A stretch of 64,000 nt of DNA, taken from positions 154,661,187-154,725,186 of the forward strand of contig JAUPFV010000001.1 in NCBI GenBank assembly GCA_036936605.1. The letters are read 5' to 3'. Position 1 is the first letter of the stretch. Every line of letters begins with the position of its first letter. This document shows positions 55,086-64,000 of the stretch, in pieces. A program made the position numbers and the translations under genes. Below the pieces are notes generated by a model. The model saw only the letters and a program-made list of their open reading frames with translations. It did no database searches and had not been told where the DNA came from. Source of the DNA: Limnanthes douglasii subsp. nivea. Its lineage: Eukaryota > Streptophyta > Magnoliopsida > Brassicales > Limnanthaceae.

Positions 55086-55144
<59 letters not shown>
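55086..55144. repeat. (TA)n microsatellite, about 29 units
   Basis: Uninterrupted TA run of about 59 bases, placed at the left edge of another M1 patch. Confidence 0.95.
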
Positions 55145-55146
<2 letters not shown>

Positions 55147-55310
55147 GCATCATATGGTTTCTCACTATTTTAGTTTTATGGTTTCGCATGACATGGTCTT
55201 TTATTATTTTTGTTGGTATGGTTTCGCATCATCTGGTCTATTATTGTTGTTGTTGACATGGTTTTGCATGATGGGGTCTCTCATTTATCATGAATATTAT
55301 ATTTAGAAAA
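55145..55310. repeat. Minisatellite M1, array 4
   Basis: Four or five units of the type atggtttcgcat(c/g)atatggtct. Closest in style to 49.2-49.4 kb. Confidence 0.7.
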
Positions 55311-56075
55311 GTTTTTGTTTTTGTAATTAATATGGTTTACCATCCTTCTAACTATTTTTTCAAATCAAAATCTATACTAGTTATTAACATTTTATTGGTT
55401 AGTTAATTATTTGATTTGACAAAAGTATATATATTCATGATAATGCGCAACAACTACAAAAAATCATCAAAAAAGAAGAAAACTTATTGTGTATGCTTCC
55501 AAACATTTTTACTATAAATTCAGTTCATATTTTAGGCTGTCATATTCAAAAAAACATTGTTATTTGAGAAATGACACCTTTACTTGATTATTATTCATAT
55601 AATAACTCATTCTATAATGATTTATCCCCATAAAGAAGGAAAACTGGAAGCTAACAACAACAAAAGAAGTTCCAACAACTTCTTCTTATTACAAAATTAT
55701 TTCTTTTGCTCATGAAAACTATTCTCCATAATGCTTTGAGGATGATCCAAATGTGGATCTTGTTTCTATCCATGGGAAAAAAAAGGAAACATAGTCTATT
55801 TGAAAAAGAGGAGGATGAAGAAGATTCTGACAAAAAAATATCCTGAAGATGAGGAAGAAGAGTCTAACCAAGAAAACTCTCAAGATGATGAAACGGAGTC
55901 TTACTAAGAAGACTCTATTTTTATGTTTTGTTGTCTATATGTTTATGTATGTTTATGTATTTTTTTTTATTGTTTTTACTTTTTGTTTCTTGAATTTTAA
56001 TGTATTTCTCTTTTTTATTATGATGTTTATGAACTTTAATGGTTTTATTTTTCTTTTTACTACTTTTCACTCATC
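55311..56075. other. AT-rich DNA with an acidic exon-like patch
   Basis: 55690-55910 (plus strand, with frame changes) reads as an acidic Glu/Asp/Ser-rich protein (DDPNVDLVSIHGKKR, then EEDEEDSDKKI and QENSQDDETES). It may be the last exon of the dead gene to the left. Downstream T-rich sequence resembles a 3' UTR. Confidence 0.3.
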
Positions 56076-56440
56076 TATCAAGCCCATGACTTGGTTTACC
56101 AATAATTTGGTTATGATAAGTTTCACATTTATCACCATCAAAATCTATTTGGTATGACCTTGTTTCACATCTATCAAACTCATGTATTTGGTTGTGGTAG
56201 GTTTCACATATAACACAACCAAAATGCATTTGGTTATGACTTAATTTCGCAACTATTAAACCCATCTATTGGTTATGATAGGCTTCACAATATCATCACC
56301 AATGTATTTGGTTATGACCTGGTTTCGCATATCACCACCACATGTATTATTACCAATCCCGTATTTATCATGCATCACAAAGGTTTCACATCTATCACGC
56401 ATCATACAGGTTTCACATCTATCATGCATCATAAAAGTTT
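56076..56440. repeat. Minisatellite M2
   Basis: Units of about 70 bp built from catgtatttggttatgac, ggtttcacatctatca and atcaccacc. A shorter unit of about 27 bp (aggtttcacatctatcatgcatc) is repeated at 56365-56445. Related in wording to M1 (tttcgcat, tctatcat) but with another period. Confidence 0.75.
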
Positions 56441-56814
56441 TCATGTCTATCATTATCCATATATTTTTATTATCACAAAAAAGTATAAGTCTTACCATTA
56501 TTGGTGTATATTGATTATGACAAAAAAGGCAGAAAAAACTAAAAGTATAAAAAATTACATTGATTGTACAAAACATCTACACATGTTCGTCTATTATGAC
56601 CACATTTAAAATAATGAGAACACATTTTCTCTCGGGTACTTAATTATCCTTTGAATGTAATTCATTTCTTCTTAAGACTTCCATCTCTATTTTTTAAAAC
56701 TGGAGGTAATATATATGGATAAGTGGTTAAAGTACATACTTGACCAAAAGTAATAAATGCAGCTATGCCATATGCATATCCTTATATATGCTTATAAATA
56801 TCATGACTCAACAT
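56441..56814. other. Spacer before Tat copy B
   Basis: No gene. The last five bases AACAT (56810-56814) are the expected left target duplication of copy B; the partner lies outside the window. Confidence 0.4.
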
Positions 56815-57221
56815 TGATGAGTCCGAATTCTGCCTCCTCTCCGGACAAGGACAAGTCAAACCAAACTCACCGGGCCGGACAGGACACTTCGAACACTCAG
56901 CCCATTTTGCTGTTTGAACTATGACAAAAGTACTAAAAAACCTAAAAACTTCTTGACTAAGCTTCCTGCTCTCCTACTAAGAGCTCATTGGTCTTTGAAC
57001 TTGACCCGGGTCCATTAAACATGACCCGAAAGCCCATAAGGCCCAGATGTAAGGGTATAAATACCCAACCACCTGCATTAAATGTGGGTAATGAAAATTA
57101 AATACAACCAGGCTGCTTAATTCTCCCTCTACTCTCTACTCTAAATATTAAAAACCCATATACTTTCACAAAACTCCAAACAAATTACAGGTTTACCCCC
57201 AGACGATAATTAACCTTACCA
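56815..57221 (+). repeat. Copy B 5' LTR (407 bp)
   Basis: Begins TGATGAGTCC and ends TTACCA. It aligns with the copy A LTRs along its length but is clearly more diverged from them than they are from each other, notably in the last 100 bases. TATA box at 57056-57063. Confidence 0.93.
57056..57063 (+). promoter_or_regulatory. TATA box of copy B 5' LTR
   Basis: TATAAATA in the context gggTATAAATAccc, same position as in copy A. Confidence 0.7.
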
Positions 57222-57224
57222 AAT

Positions 57225-57241
57225 TGTCGACCATAGTGGGA
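57225..57241 (+). other. Copy B primer-binding site, mutated
   Basis: TGTCGACCATAGTGGGA, three bases after the LTR. Copy A has TGGCGACCACAGTGGGA. The third base G of the CCA-pairing TGG is T here, which would weaken priming. Confidence 0.65.
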
Positions 57242-57293
57242 GAAGAAGGTGCCTGAATCAAGCATTCAAAACCAGCAAGAAAAGTCAGTCCGA

Positions 57294-59635
57294 ATGAATC
57301 TGGACGCCCCAGAAGTACCACCAGCTCTGCTCGAAGTTGTGGATGAAAACGATGAATACACTATCAAAGAGCGCGATAGGCTGAAGGGTGAAATAGAAGC
57401 TCTGAGGGCAGAAAAGGCAAAGATGGGCATGAAAGAAAAGTCCAAAGCATCAGTTGCTCATCACACCGATAACCCCAGAGAGCATGAGCCTTCAAAGACT
57501 CATGTGAGTACCAAAAAGACTCATGCCAGCTCCAAAACGTCTCACCGGTCTAAGCCAGTGGAGAGTTCTGACTCAAGCTCAGAATCTTCTGATACCTCTT
57601 CGGACGATGAGGGAGTTGAAGAATCCTTATCCTCTAGCAGCGATGAGGGTCGAACTAAAAATAAGCAAAAGCAGATTAAAAAATATTTAAGAAAAAGAGA
57701 TAGACATGGAAAGATGAAGAAGAATATTGGTAAAGGGTCATCTCATAGCCGGAGGCATGTGGACCGAATGCTGATGGATCCTTTCGCTTTTCACGATGAA
57801 CCAGGTATCTTTGCAACTCCCAATGAGGATACTGTGTTCAGTCGTGGCAGAAATTGGAGGCAATCTCCATTATATTCCAAAATTCTGTCCGTAAACCTCC
57901 CTAAGAGGTTTGACAGCACCAAAATGGAAAAGTACGATGGCAGTACTGATCCGGACAACCATTTGGAACAATTTAAAAACTTCATGATGAACTTTGATGA
58001 CGATGATAAGCTACTTTGCAGAGCATTCTCCCAATCATTTACGGGGAGTGCTCTAAAATGGTATAACAGCCTACCACAAGGTTGTATCAAGAATTTCGAT
58101 ACTTTTGGGTGGCCTTTCGAAGGCAGTTCGTTGGGAGTAAAGAACTAAAGGGCAATGGGGACACAATAATCCATTGTGCCCAGGTACCAAATGAGTCCTT
58201 AAAAGAATATATAAGTCGTTTTGTGAACACCAAGAATGGGTTGGCTGATTGCTTCGAGCAAGTGGCAATAGCATCCCTAAGACAGGGCTTGAACCCTGGC
58301 AATTTGGCTGATTCAGTGGCCAGAAAGAAGGCCATGACATGGGGAGGGTTGCTGAATCAGGTTGGAAAACAAATTAACGTTGATGAAACGAAGAAAACCA
58401 GGGTGCACAGGCAGGTGAGGTCTACCCCGGTGGCACCAAATCCCAATCAGAATCAGTCCGGGAACAAGGCAAAGGAGACCGGACAGGGGCATGGTAGGGC
58501 CAAAGCTCAGTCTCAGCCGGCTGCTCCTGCTCAGAGTCAGCTATCCAGAAACAAGAGAGGGCCATGGGTCCAACCGGAGTGGTTCACAAAATTAAAAGAA
58601 AGTGTGGCCATCATTTATGATAAAACAAAGGAAGACGTGCACTATAGAAGACCAGCCACACTGCAATCTCCTAGAGAGCATCGCAATAACTCTTTTTGCC
58701 AATATCACAATGATATTGGCCATACCACCGATGATTGTATAGCGTTGAAACAAGAGGTTCAGAACTTAATCGAAAGGGGAAAGCTGGGGGCTTATGTTAA
58801 AAGAAGAGGAGGTAACATGCCTGACAATACTCACCGGGTTGGTCCAAGTAATACTGCTCCGGAGGGAGCCATGGTTATAATCGAGAGGTTTGATGTGGAA
58901 TCTGAATACTTGGATCCTGATCCAACTCGAAATAGAGTAGGAGCAATTGAGGAGTGTTCTAGGATAGTCTCCGGCCTCATTAAGTTTTTTGAGTCCTTTA
59001 CAATTTTCGGAGGGGATACTATGACAGCTCCTACTGCTTCTTCAAGGAAGAGGCACGTTCATACTTTGGCCACCCAGCTAGAAGGAGGCATGACTTCCTA
59101 TCAGTCACAAAATCCATTCCCCTTCATTGTTTTTGATGAAGATGATTTGAGAGATATAGCTGGCCCTCATGAAGATGCTGTTGTTAAAGGAGCATCCATT
59201 GGGGGCAATGACATAAGACGAATTTTGGTGGATATTGGAAGCTCAGCCAATATCCTTTTCTTAACCACATACAAGAGAATGAAAAATCCAGCTGTAATTT
59301 AGAGTTTTGACAGATCAATTGTGGGATTTACTGGCAGCTCAGCAGATGTGATCGGGGAGTTCGAAGAAGAAGTCTTGTTGGGCAAGGGCCCTTTCAAGAA
59401 AATGGTCAGGATACTTTTTATCGTGGTTGATTGTCCCACTTGCTATAATGCTATTCTAGGGAGGTCTTGGCTCTCTAGGATGCATATAGTGGCTTCAACA
59501 GTCCATCAGTGCTTGAAATATGCTGTTCAGGGACATGTGGGAGTTGTCCGGAGCAGTCAAAAGGTTGCAAGAGAATGCTATGCTACAGCCCTGGCTCCTC
59601 GGACATAGGGCGTAGTTCGTATCAACGAGCAATAG
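57294..59635 (+). pseudogene. Copy B gag-protease, broken
   Basis: Starts at ATG 57294 (MNLDAPEVPP); an upstream in-frame extension from 57249 has no ATG. The gag core lies around 57860-58340. One T is lost near 58104 (copy A has five T where this has four), which shifts the frame. The second frame carries the rest of gag, with a CQYHNDIGHTTDDC knuckle at 58697-58738, and the protease. The catalytic DTGS is DIGS (Thr codon changed at 59234-59236). The 113 bp missing in copy A are present (59102-59214). Stops: 59300-59302, 59606-59608, and the UAG shared with copy A at 59633-59635. Confidence 0.9.
59633..59635 (+). promoter_or_regulatory. Shared UAG between protease and RT, possible recoding site (copy B)
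   Basis: CAA TAG CAA TTT. Counterpart of 24335-24333 in copy A. After it the same frame stays open (QFEGFFGGEGKIDDPRE) up to a one-base loss near 59706. Confidence 0.35.
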
Positions 59636-59699
59636 CAATTTGAGGGGTTTTTTGGGGGTGAGGGTAAAATTGATGACCCCAGAGAGACCCATGGAGTAT

Positions 59700-62600
59700 T
59701 AATACCGGCAAAGAGGTAGAGACACATTGTTTAGAAGAAGGAAAAAGTGTCAAGATAGGGTCTAAGATTCCACCCATTTTGAAGAGTGAAATGTTAAAGT
59801 TTTTGAAGAATCATCAGCACGTTTTCGCTTGGTGCAACGCTGATGTTACTGGGGTTCCAGCAGATGTGATATCACATCACCTATCCATCCGGAAAGACGT
59901 AGCACCAGTGGTTCAAAAGAGAAGGGCTTTTTCCAAGGAAAAGGCTGATGTCATTGTGCAAGAAGTTGACAGGCTCACAAAGATGGGGCATATCAAGGAG
60001 TCTCAATATCCTTTGTGGACTGCCAATCCGGTTCTGGTGAAAAATAAAAATGGGAAGTGGCACATGTGCATTGACTTCACAGATCTCAATAGAGCTTGCC
60101 CAAAAGATTTGTATCCAGTCCCCTGGATTGATCAGCTAGTAGACTCCACCTCTGGGAACAAGCTGCTATCCTTTATGGATGCCTTCTCCGGATACAATCA
60201 GATCCAAGTAAATCCAAAGGATCAAGAGCATACTACATTTGTCACTGACAGGGGTCTTCATTGCTACAAGGTAATGCCATTTGGGTTGAAAAATTCTGGG
60301 GCTACTTATCAGAGATTGGTCAACAAAGCTTTTGCTGATCAGATTGGAAGGAATATGGAAGTATACATCGATAACATGATGGTAAAGAGTGTGGATGAGC
60401 AATTGCACTTGGCTAACCTCCAAGAAACTTTTGCCAACTTGGTAAAAGTGAATTTGAAGTTAAACCCAGAAAAATGTGTGTTCGGAGTGCAGTCTAGGAA
60501 GTTTCTAGGCTATATTATAAGTGAGCATGGGATACAACCCGATCCGGACCAGCTTAATGCTCTATTCCAAATGGAGCCTCCTCGAAATATTAAAGAAGTA
60601 CAGCGACTAACGGGGAGATTAGCTGCTTTAAACAGGTTTATCTCAAGGTCTTCGGACAGGTGTGCCCCGTTCTTTCAAACCTTGAAGGGTGCAAAGGGAT
60701 TCGATTGGACCTCATAGTGTGATGAGGCTTTTAATGAGATCAAGAAGCACCTGTCCTCCCTCAAAACTTTGTTTAAACCAGTTGATGGGGAGACACTCTT
60801 CGTATATTTAGCAGTTTCAAGTTGTGCCATCAGCGCTGTGTTGGTAAGAGAGGTGGATAGTTATCCCCATCTAGTGTACTACATCAGAAAAAGTTTGATA
60901 GATACAGAAAGGCGTTACTTGAAACTCCAAAAGTTAGCATTAGCTCTGGTAATAGCTGCAAGAAAAATGAGGCCTTATTTCCAGGCTCATCCTATCATCG
61001 TCCGGACTTCTTTCCCCTTGAAGAACGTCCTCCAAAAGGCAGACATTTCAAGCAAGATAACTAAATGGTCAGTAGAACTGGGGGATTTCGACATAGATTT
61101 TGCTCCTCGAACAACAGTTAAGGCCCAAGTTGTGGCTGATTTTTTGGTTGAATTTCACTCCGACAGAGATTCAGAGCAGGCTACTGACATAAAAGATAAA
61201 AAGGTATGGGTCGTCCGAACAGATGGTGGATCTAGCACTATGGGATGTGGTGCATGGGTGTGTTTGACTTCTCCATATGGTGACAAAATGTACCAAGCTA
61301 TATGTTTTGCTTTCAGGGCTTCCAATAATGTGTCCGAGTACGAAGCGGCTATAGCTGGATTAAAGTTAGCCTACATTTGTGAGGCTAAGAGGGTCAAGCT
61401 ACTGAGTGACTCCCAGCTTCTTATCCACCATGCCCAAGGTCAATCTGAGGCAAAAAAGGAGCAGCTTGTAAAATATTTACTCCTTCTTAAAAATGAAGCA
61501 CTCAAGTTTAAAAGTATTATTTATGAGCATATACCCTGGACAGAAAATGAGTTAGCAGACTCATTGGCAACCATAGCGTACACGGAGTCATATCCATGGA
61601 TCCATGTGCTGGAAAGCCCCTCTAATCAACTTAATATGGGTAAAGAAGAGGAAATTTTTGAAGTACAGGTGAAACAACCTCAGGACTGGAGGTTTCCTCT
61701 CCTGCAATACTTCTCCGATGGTATCGTGCCTCCGGATAAATCACTGACAAGAACATTGAAACACAAGGCTCGTGGTTTTATCGTATTGAGAGACGTTTTG
61801 TATAAAAAGTCTTACAGTAAACCTCTTCCGCGCTGTTTGGGGGATGATGAGTCTCAAGTAGTCCTCTCCGAATTGCACGATGGTGAGGGGTCAGCTCATT
61901 GTGGATTCAGGGCTTTAACAAGGAGAGTTTTACTGGCCGGTTACTATTGGTCATCTATCATGAAAGATGCTAAGGAATTGGTAAGAAGGTGTGACCCATG
62001 CCAGAGGTACAACAATGAAATTCATGTCCCAGCCATTCCTTTAGAGTCAATTTCTGAGCCTATACCTTTTGCTCGATGGAGGTTGGATTTAATAGGGCCT
62101 CTCCCTATGGCATCCGGAGGGCGCAGAACTATAATTGTTGCTATAGACTACTTTTCGGAGTGGATTGAAGCAACCCTTCTAGCAGGAACAACATCAAAAG
62201 CTGTCATAAAATTCATTCTATCCAGCATCTGTTGCAGATTTGGTGTCCCACAAAAGATAACGACAGACAATGGGCCACAGTTCGACAATAGGGAAATGGA
62301 GAGTTTCTGTGCCTCAAGGGGTATACAACATTGTTTCTCTTCACCTTTCCACCCACAAGAAAATGGACAACTCGAAGTGGCTAATAGAACTATACTGTCC
62401 GGTTTAAAGAAGAATTTGGAAGGGGCTGCTGGAAAGTGGCCTAGTTATTTACAAGAGGTCTTGTGGGCCTACCGGACAACGCCTAGGGCTGCAACATATG
62501 AGTCACCTTTTGCTTTGGTCTATGGGATGGATGCAGTAGATCCCATAGAAGCAACTCTCCCATCGTTTCGTGTTCACAACTTCTCCAAATATACTAACGA

Positions 62601-62922
62601 AGGGGCAATCAGAGGTCAGCTCGATTTGGTGGAAGAAAGACGAGTTAAAGCTCACCTTAGAGTTGCACACTATCAGGGTTTGATGAGAAGCAGATTTGCT
62701 TCCAGAGTTAAAAGAAGAGATTTCCAACCGGGGGACAAGGTATTGAGGAAATTATTCTTACACACTAAAGAAAAACTGTTCGGTAAATTGGCTCCGACTT
62801 GGGAAGGACCTTATATGGTTGTTGAAAGACTTAAACCTGGAACATATTGGCTAGAAGACAAGGATGGAAGAGTTCTGACCCACCCTTGGAATATTGAACA
62901 TCTCCGGATGTACTTGGAGTAG
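59700..62922 (+). pseudogene. Copy B pol: RT, degenerate RNase H, second RNase H, integrase
   Basis: One frame from about 59707 to the natural stop at 62920-62922, with one stop at 60715-60717. RT has the usual FTDLNRACPKDLYPVP and MPFGLKNSGATYQRL, but the catalytic box is YIDN (AAC at 60373-60375) where copy A has YIDD, so polymerase activity should be lost. The first RNase H again shows AVSS without the catalytic Asp. The second RNase H (about 61205-61590) keeps its Asp and Glu residues. Integrase has H..H..CDPCQ (about 61876-62001), DLIGPLP, TDNGPQFD and GQLEVAN (D, D, E) and a WEGPYMV C-terminal module. Confidence 0.93.
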
Positions 62923-63267
62923 CATTTGTGTAAATATTTACTTGTTTAAACATCCATGTAAATATTTGGGGGCATACTCTTTCCTCCCTGGTGGCAAGGG
63001 GAGGTTTTAGCGAGGTATCCGGCTTTTTAAATAAAATTTGATGCCTTTTAAAAAATTTCTGAAATATTTTAGTTTTGTCTTTGTCACACCATCCAGATTG
63101 AAATAAAAGAGTGATGACCACTTCAACATTCGTCATCGGAGAATTTAAACACTCTCACTATGAAATAACTAAGGGCTATTTAAACTCTAGCCATCAAAAC
63201 TGGAACAGACTATGAAAGAATGTGAGAATGGTGCAAAACAAAGATATTCATTAAAATAACTTAAGTT

Positions 63268-63283
63268 CCTTGGCCTTCCAAGG
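63268..63283. repeat. Hairpin motif, copy B (1)
   Basis: CCTTGGCCTTCCAAGG, the exact reverse complement of the copy A motif, with perfect 6-bp arms. Confidence 0.7.
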
Positions 63284-63354
63284 ACTCTTAAATTGTCAAA
63301 ACAGAACAAAAGACCTATCCGGTCAGATACCGGACACAATTACAAAAAAAAGTG

Positions 63355-63370
63355 CCTTAGCCTTCCAAGG
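63355..63370. repeat. Hairpin motif, copy B (2)
   Basis: CCTTAGCCTTCCAAGG: the same motif with one arm mismatch, 87 bases after the first, the same spacing as in copy A. Confidence 0.65.
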
Positions 63371-63409
63371 ACTTTAGTTTGGGTAAACATGTAAAAAGTA
63401 AATCATAAG

Positions 63410-64000
63410 TTAAGGTTGAGCCTTTGAAGATGGCTCACCTTCGTCTGTCTTTTTCTTCCCTTTGGGATCACTCTTCTCTTCGTTTGGGCTCTCCCCGGTG
63501 TGTTCTTCGTCATCCGATGAGGAAGCACTGGAGCAACCGTACCTGTCGCCTTCGGCCATTGTATGATATGGGAGGTCGTCAGACTCAACGTGAAGCCATT
63601 AATCCCCTAGGTTCCTCTTCGGAAACTTCTCATGGAAGAGTAAAACCATGTCAGACCTCACCTTGGCATACATTTCTTCCTGGGTGTCGATCACGTTGTT
63701 GGCATAAGCGTCGATCTTGGCTTGGATTTTGGCCTCCTGCTCCCTTAGCAAAGTAGCTTTCTCCTCGACAGCCTTGGACACTAAATTCTCAAGAGCAATA
63801 TTGTCACTGGTTAAGTTGGTGATGATTTGGTTCTTGGCCTTGGTCTCCCCTCTTGAAGTGGCAAGATCTTTCTCCAATCCGGACAGCTTCTCCCGGAGCT
63901 CTATGATAGTGTTCTCCAGTGTGGTGACTTTTGTGGCACTCACCTCCTGGTTTCTCTTCAGCTCTTCGTTTTCTTCCTTTAGAGTGGCAGCATTCGAAGT
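63410..64000 (-). pseudogene. Antisense gene of Tat copy B, C-terminal part
   Basis: Minus strand, opposite to pol as in copy A. Coiled-coil part with LREKLSGLEKDLATSR and ATLLREQEAKIQAKIDAYAN, then VRSDMVLLFHEKFPKRNLGD. A nonsense codon at 63599-63601 (TAA; TTA in copy A) follows, then the acidic Ser-rich tail ending EPSSKAQP at stop 63412-63410. The N-terminal domain and promoter lie beyond the window. Residues match copy A closely, including the last eight. Confidence 0.8.

Larger units (their letters stand above)
56815..64000 (+). mobile_element. Tat-lineage Ty3/gypsy element, copy B, 3' part outside the window
   Basis: Same family as copy A, opposite orientation. Present: 5' LTR, PBS, gag, protease, RT, degenerate RNase H, second RNase H, integrase and the C-terminal half of the antisense gene. 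The 3' LTR is beyond 64000. Pol is in one frame with a single private stop (60715), so pol is less damaged than in copy A. Two catalytic motifs are nevertheless altered (protease DIGS, RT YIDN). Confidence 0.95.

Noticed and set aside
49056..56440. CRISPR-like array
   Set aside because: The units are degenerate, have no constant repeat/unique spacer alternation, and the window is clearly plant nuclear DNA.

Overview
The window is nuclear DNA of a flowering plant, most likely a eudicot. It is AT-rich and intergenic, with plant-type LINEs, Ty1/copia and Tat-lineage Ty3/gypsy retrotransposons, Mutator-type MITEs and a type II prohibitin exon of plant type. I see no intact host gene, tRNA gene, rRNA gene or CRISPR array. 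The species cannot be named from this sequence.

Left part (1-16.7 kb): a decayed 5'-truncated LINE on the minus strand (324-3345); a non-coding dispersed repeat (R1, 3480-4430); an AT-rich minisatellite (5930-6905); two adjacent MITEs of one family with 10-bp and 9-bp target duplications (7044-7284 and 7313-7580); a solo LTR with 5-bp duplication (8952-9317); and long non-coding DNA sprinkled with a quasi-palindromic word (CGTGAATCACG and variants). A second LINE remnant on the minus strand (13.5-14.8 kb) carries a 243-bp A-tailed insertion. The 5' half of a longer plus-strand LINE (LINE B) starts near 15.0 kb.

16737-27040: a complete 10.3-kb Tat-lineage Ty3/gypsy element (copy A, minus strand) inserted into the endonuclease of LINE B. 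The insertion is proved by the 5-bp duplication GTTTA; LINE B resumes at 27046. Copy A encodes gag, protease, RT, a degenerate RNase H, a second RNase H and integrase, all with stops and frameshifts. Between pol and the 3' LTR lies a gene on the opposite strand with its own TATA box, one intron, a putative gypsy-transposon (PF04195-like) domain and a long coiled coil. A second copy (copy B, plus strand) starts at 56815 and leaves the window at 64000. In both copies the reconstructed gag-pol frame has one shared stop, a UAG between protease and RT, in a CAA-UAG-CAR context.

Middle (27-48.4 kb): the rest of LINE B; the 5' part of another LINE (31.0-32.6 kb); an exon of a type II prohibitin gene, dead (33138-33311); two larger MITEs with 11-bp and 9-bp duplications (33847-34270, 34605-35486); a decayed copia element (35.5-38.0 kb, minus) cut by a 5'-truncated LINE (38.0-39.7 kb); a short LINE tail with a perfect 18-bp duplication (40188-41133); R1 copy 2 (41520-42350); a third, much older Tat element (42.8-44.5 kb, minus); a copia remnant hit by a tRNA-derived SINE (45237-45470); and a fairly young truncated LINE (45667-48339).

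48.4-56.8 kb: arrays of a degenerate repeat of about 40 bp alternate with exon-like pieces that have GT/AG borders. This looks like a dead multi-exon gene whose introns filled with minisatellite. The window ends with Tat copy B.
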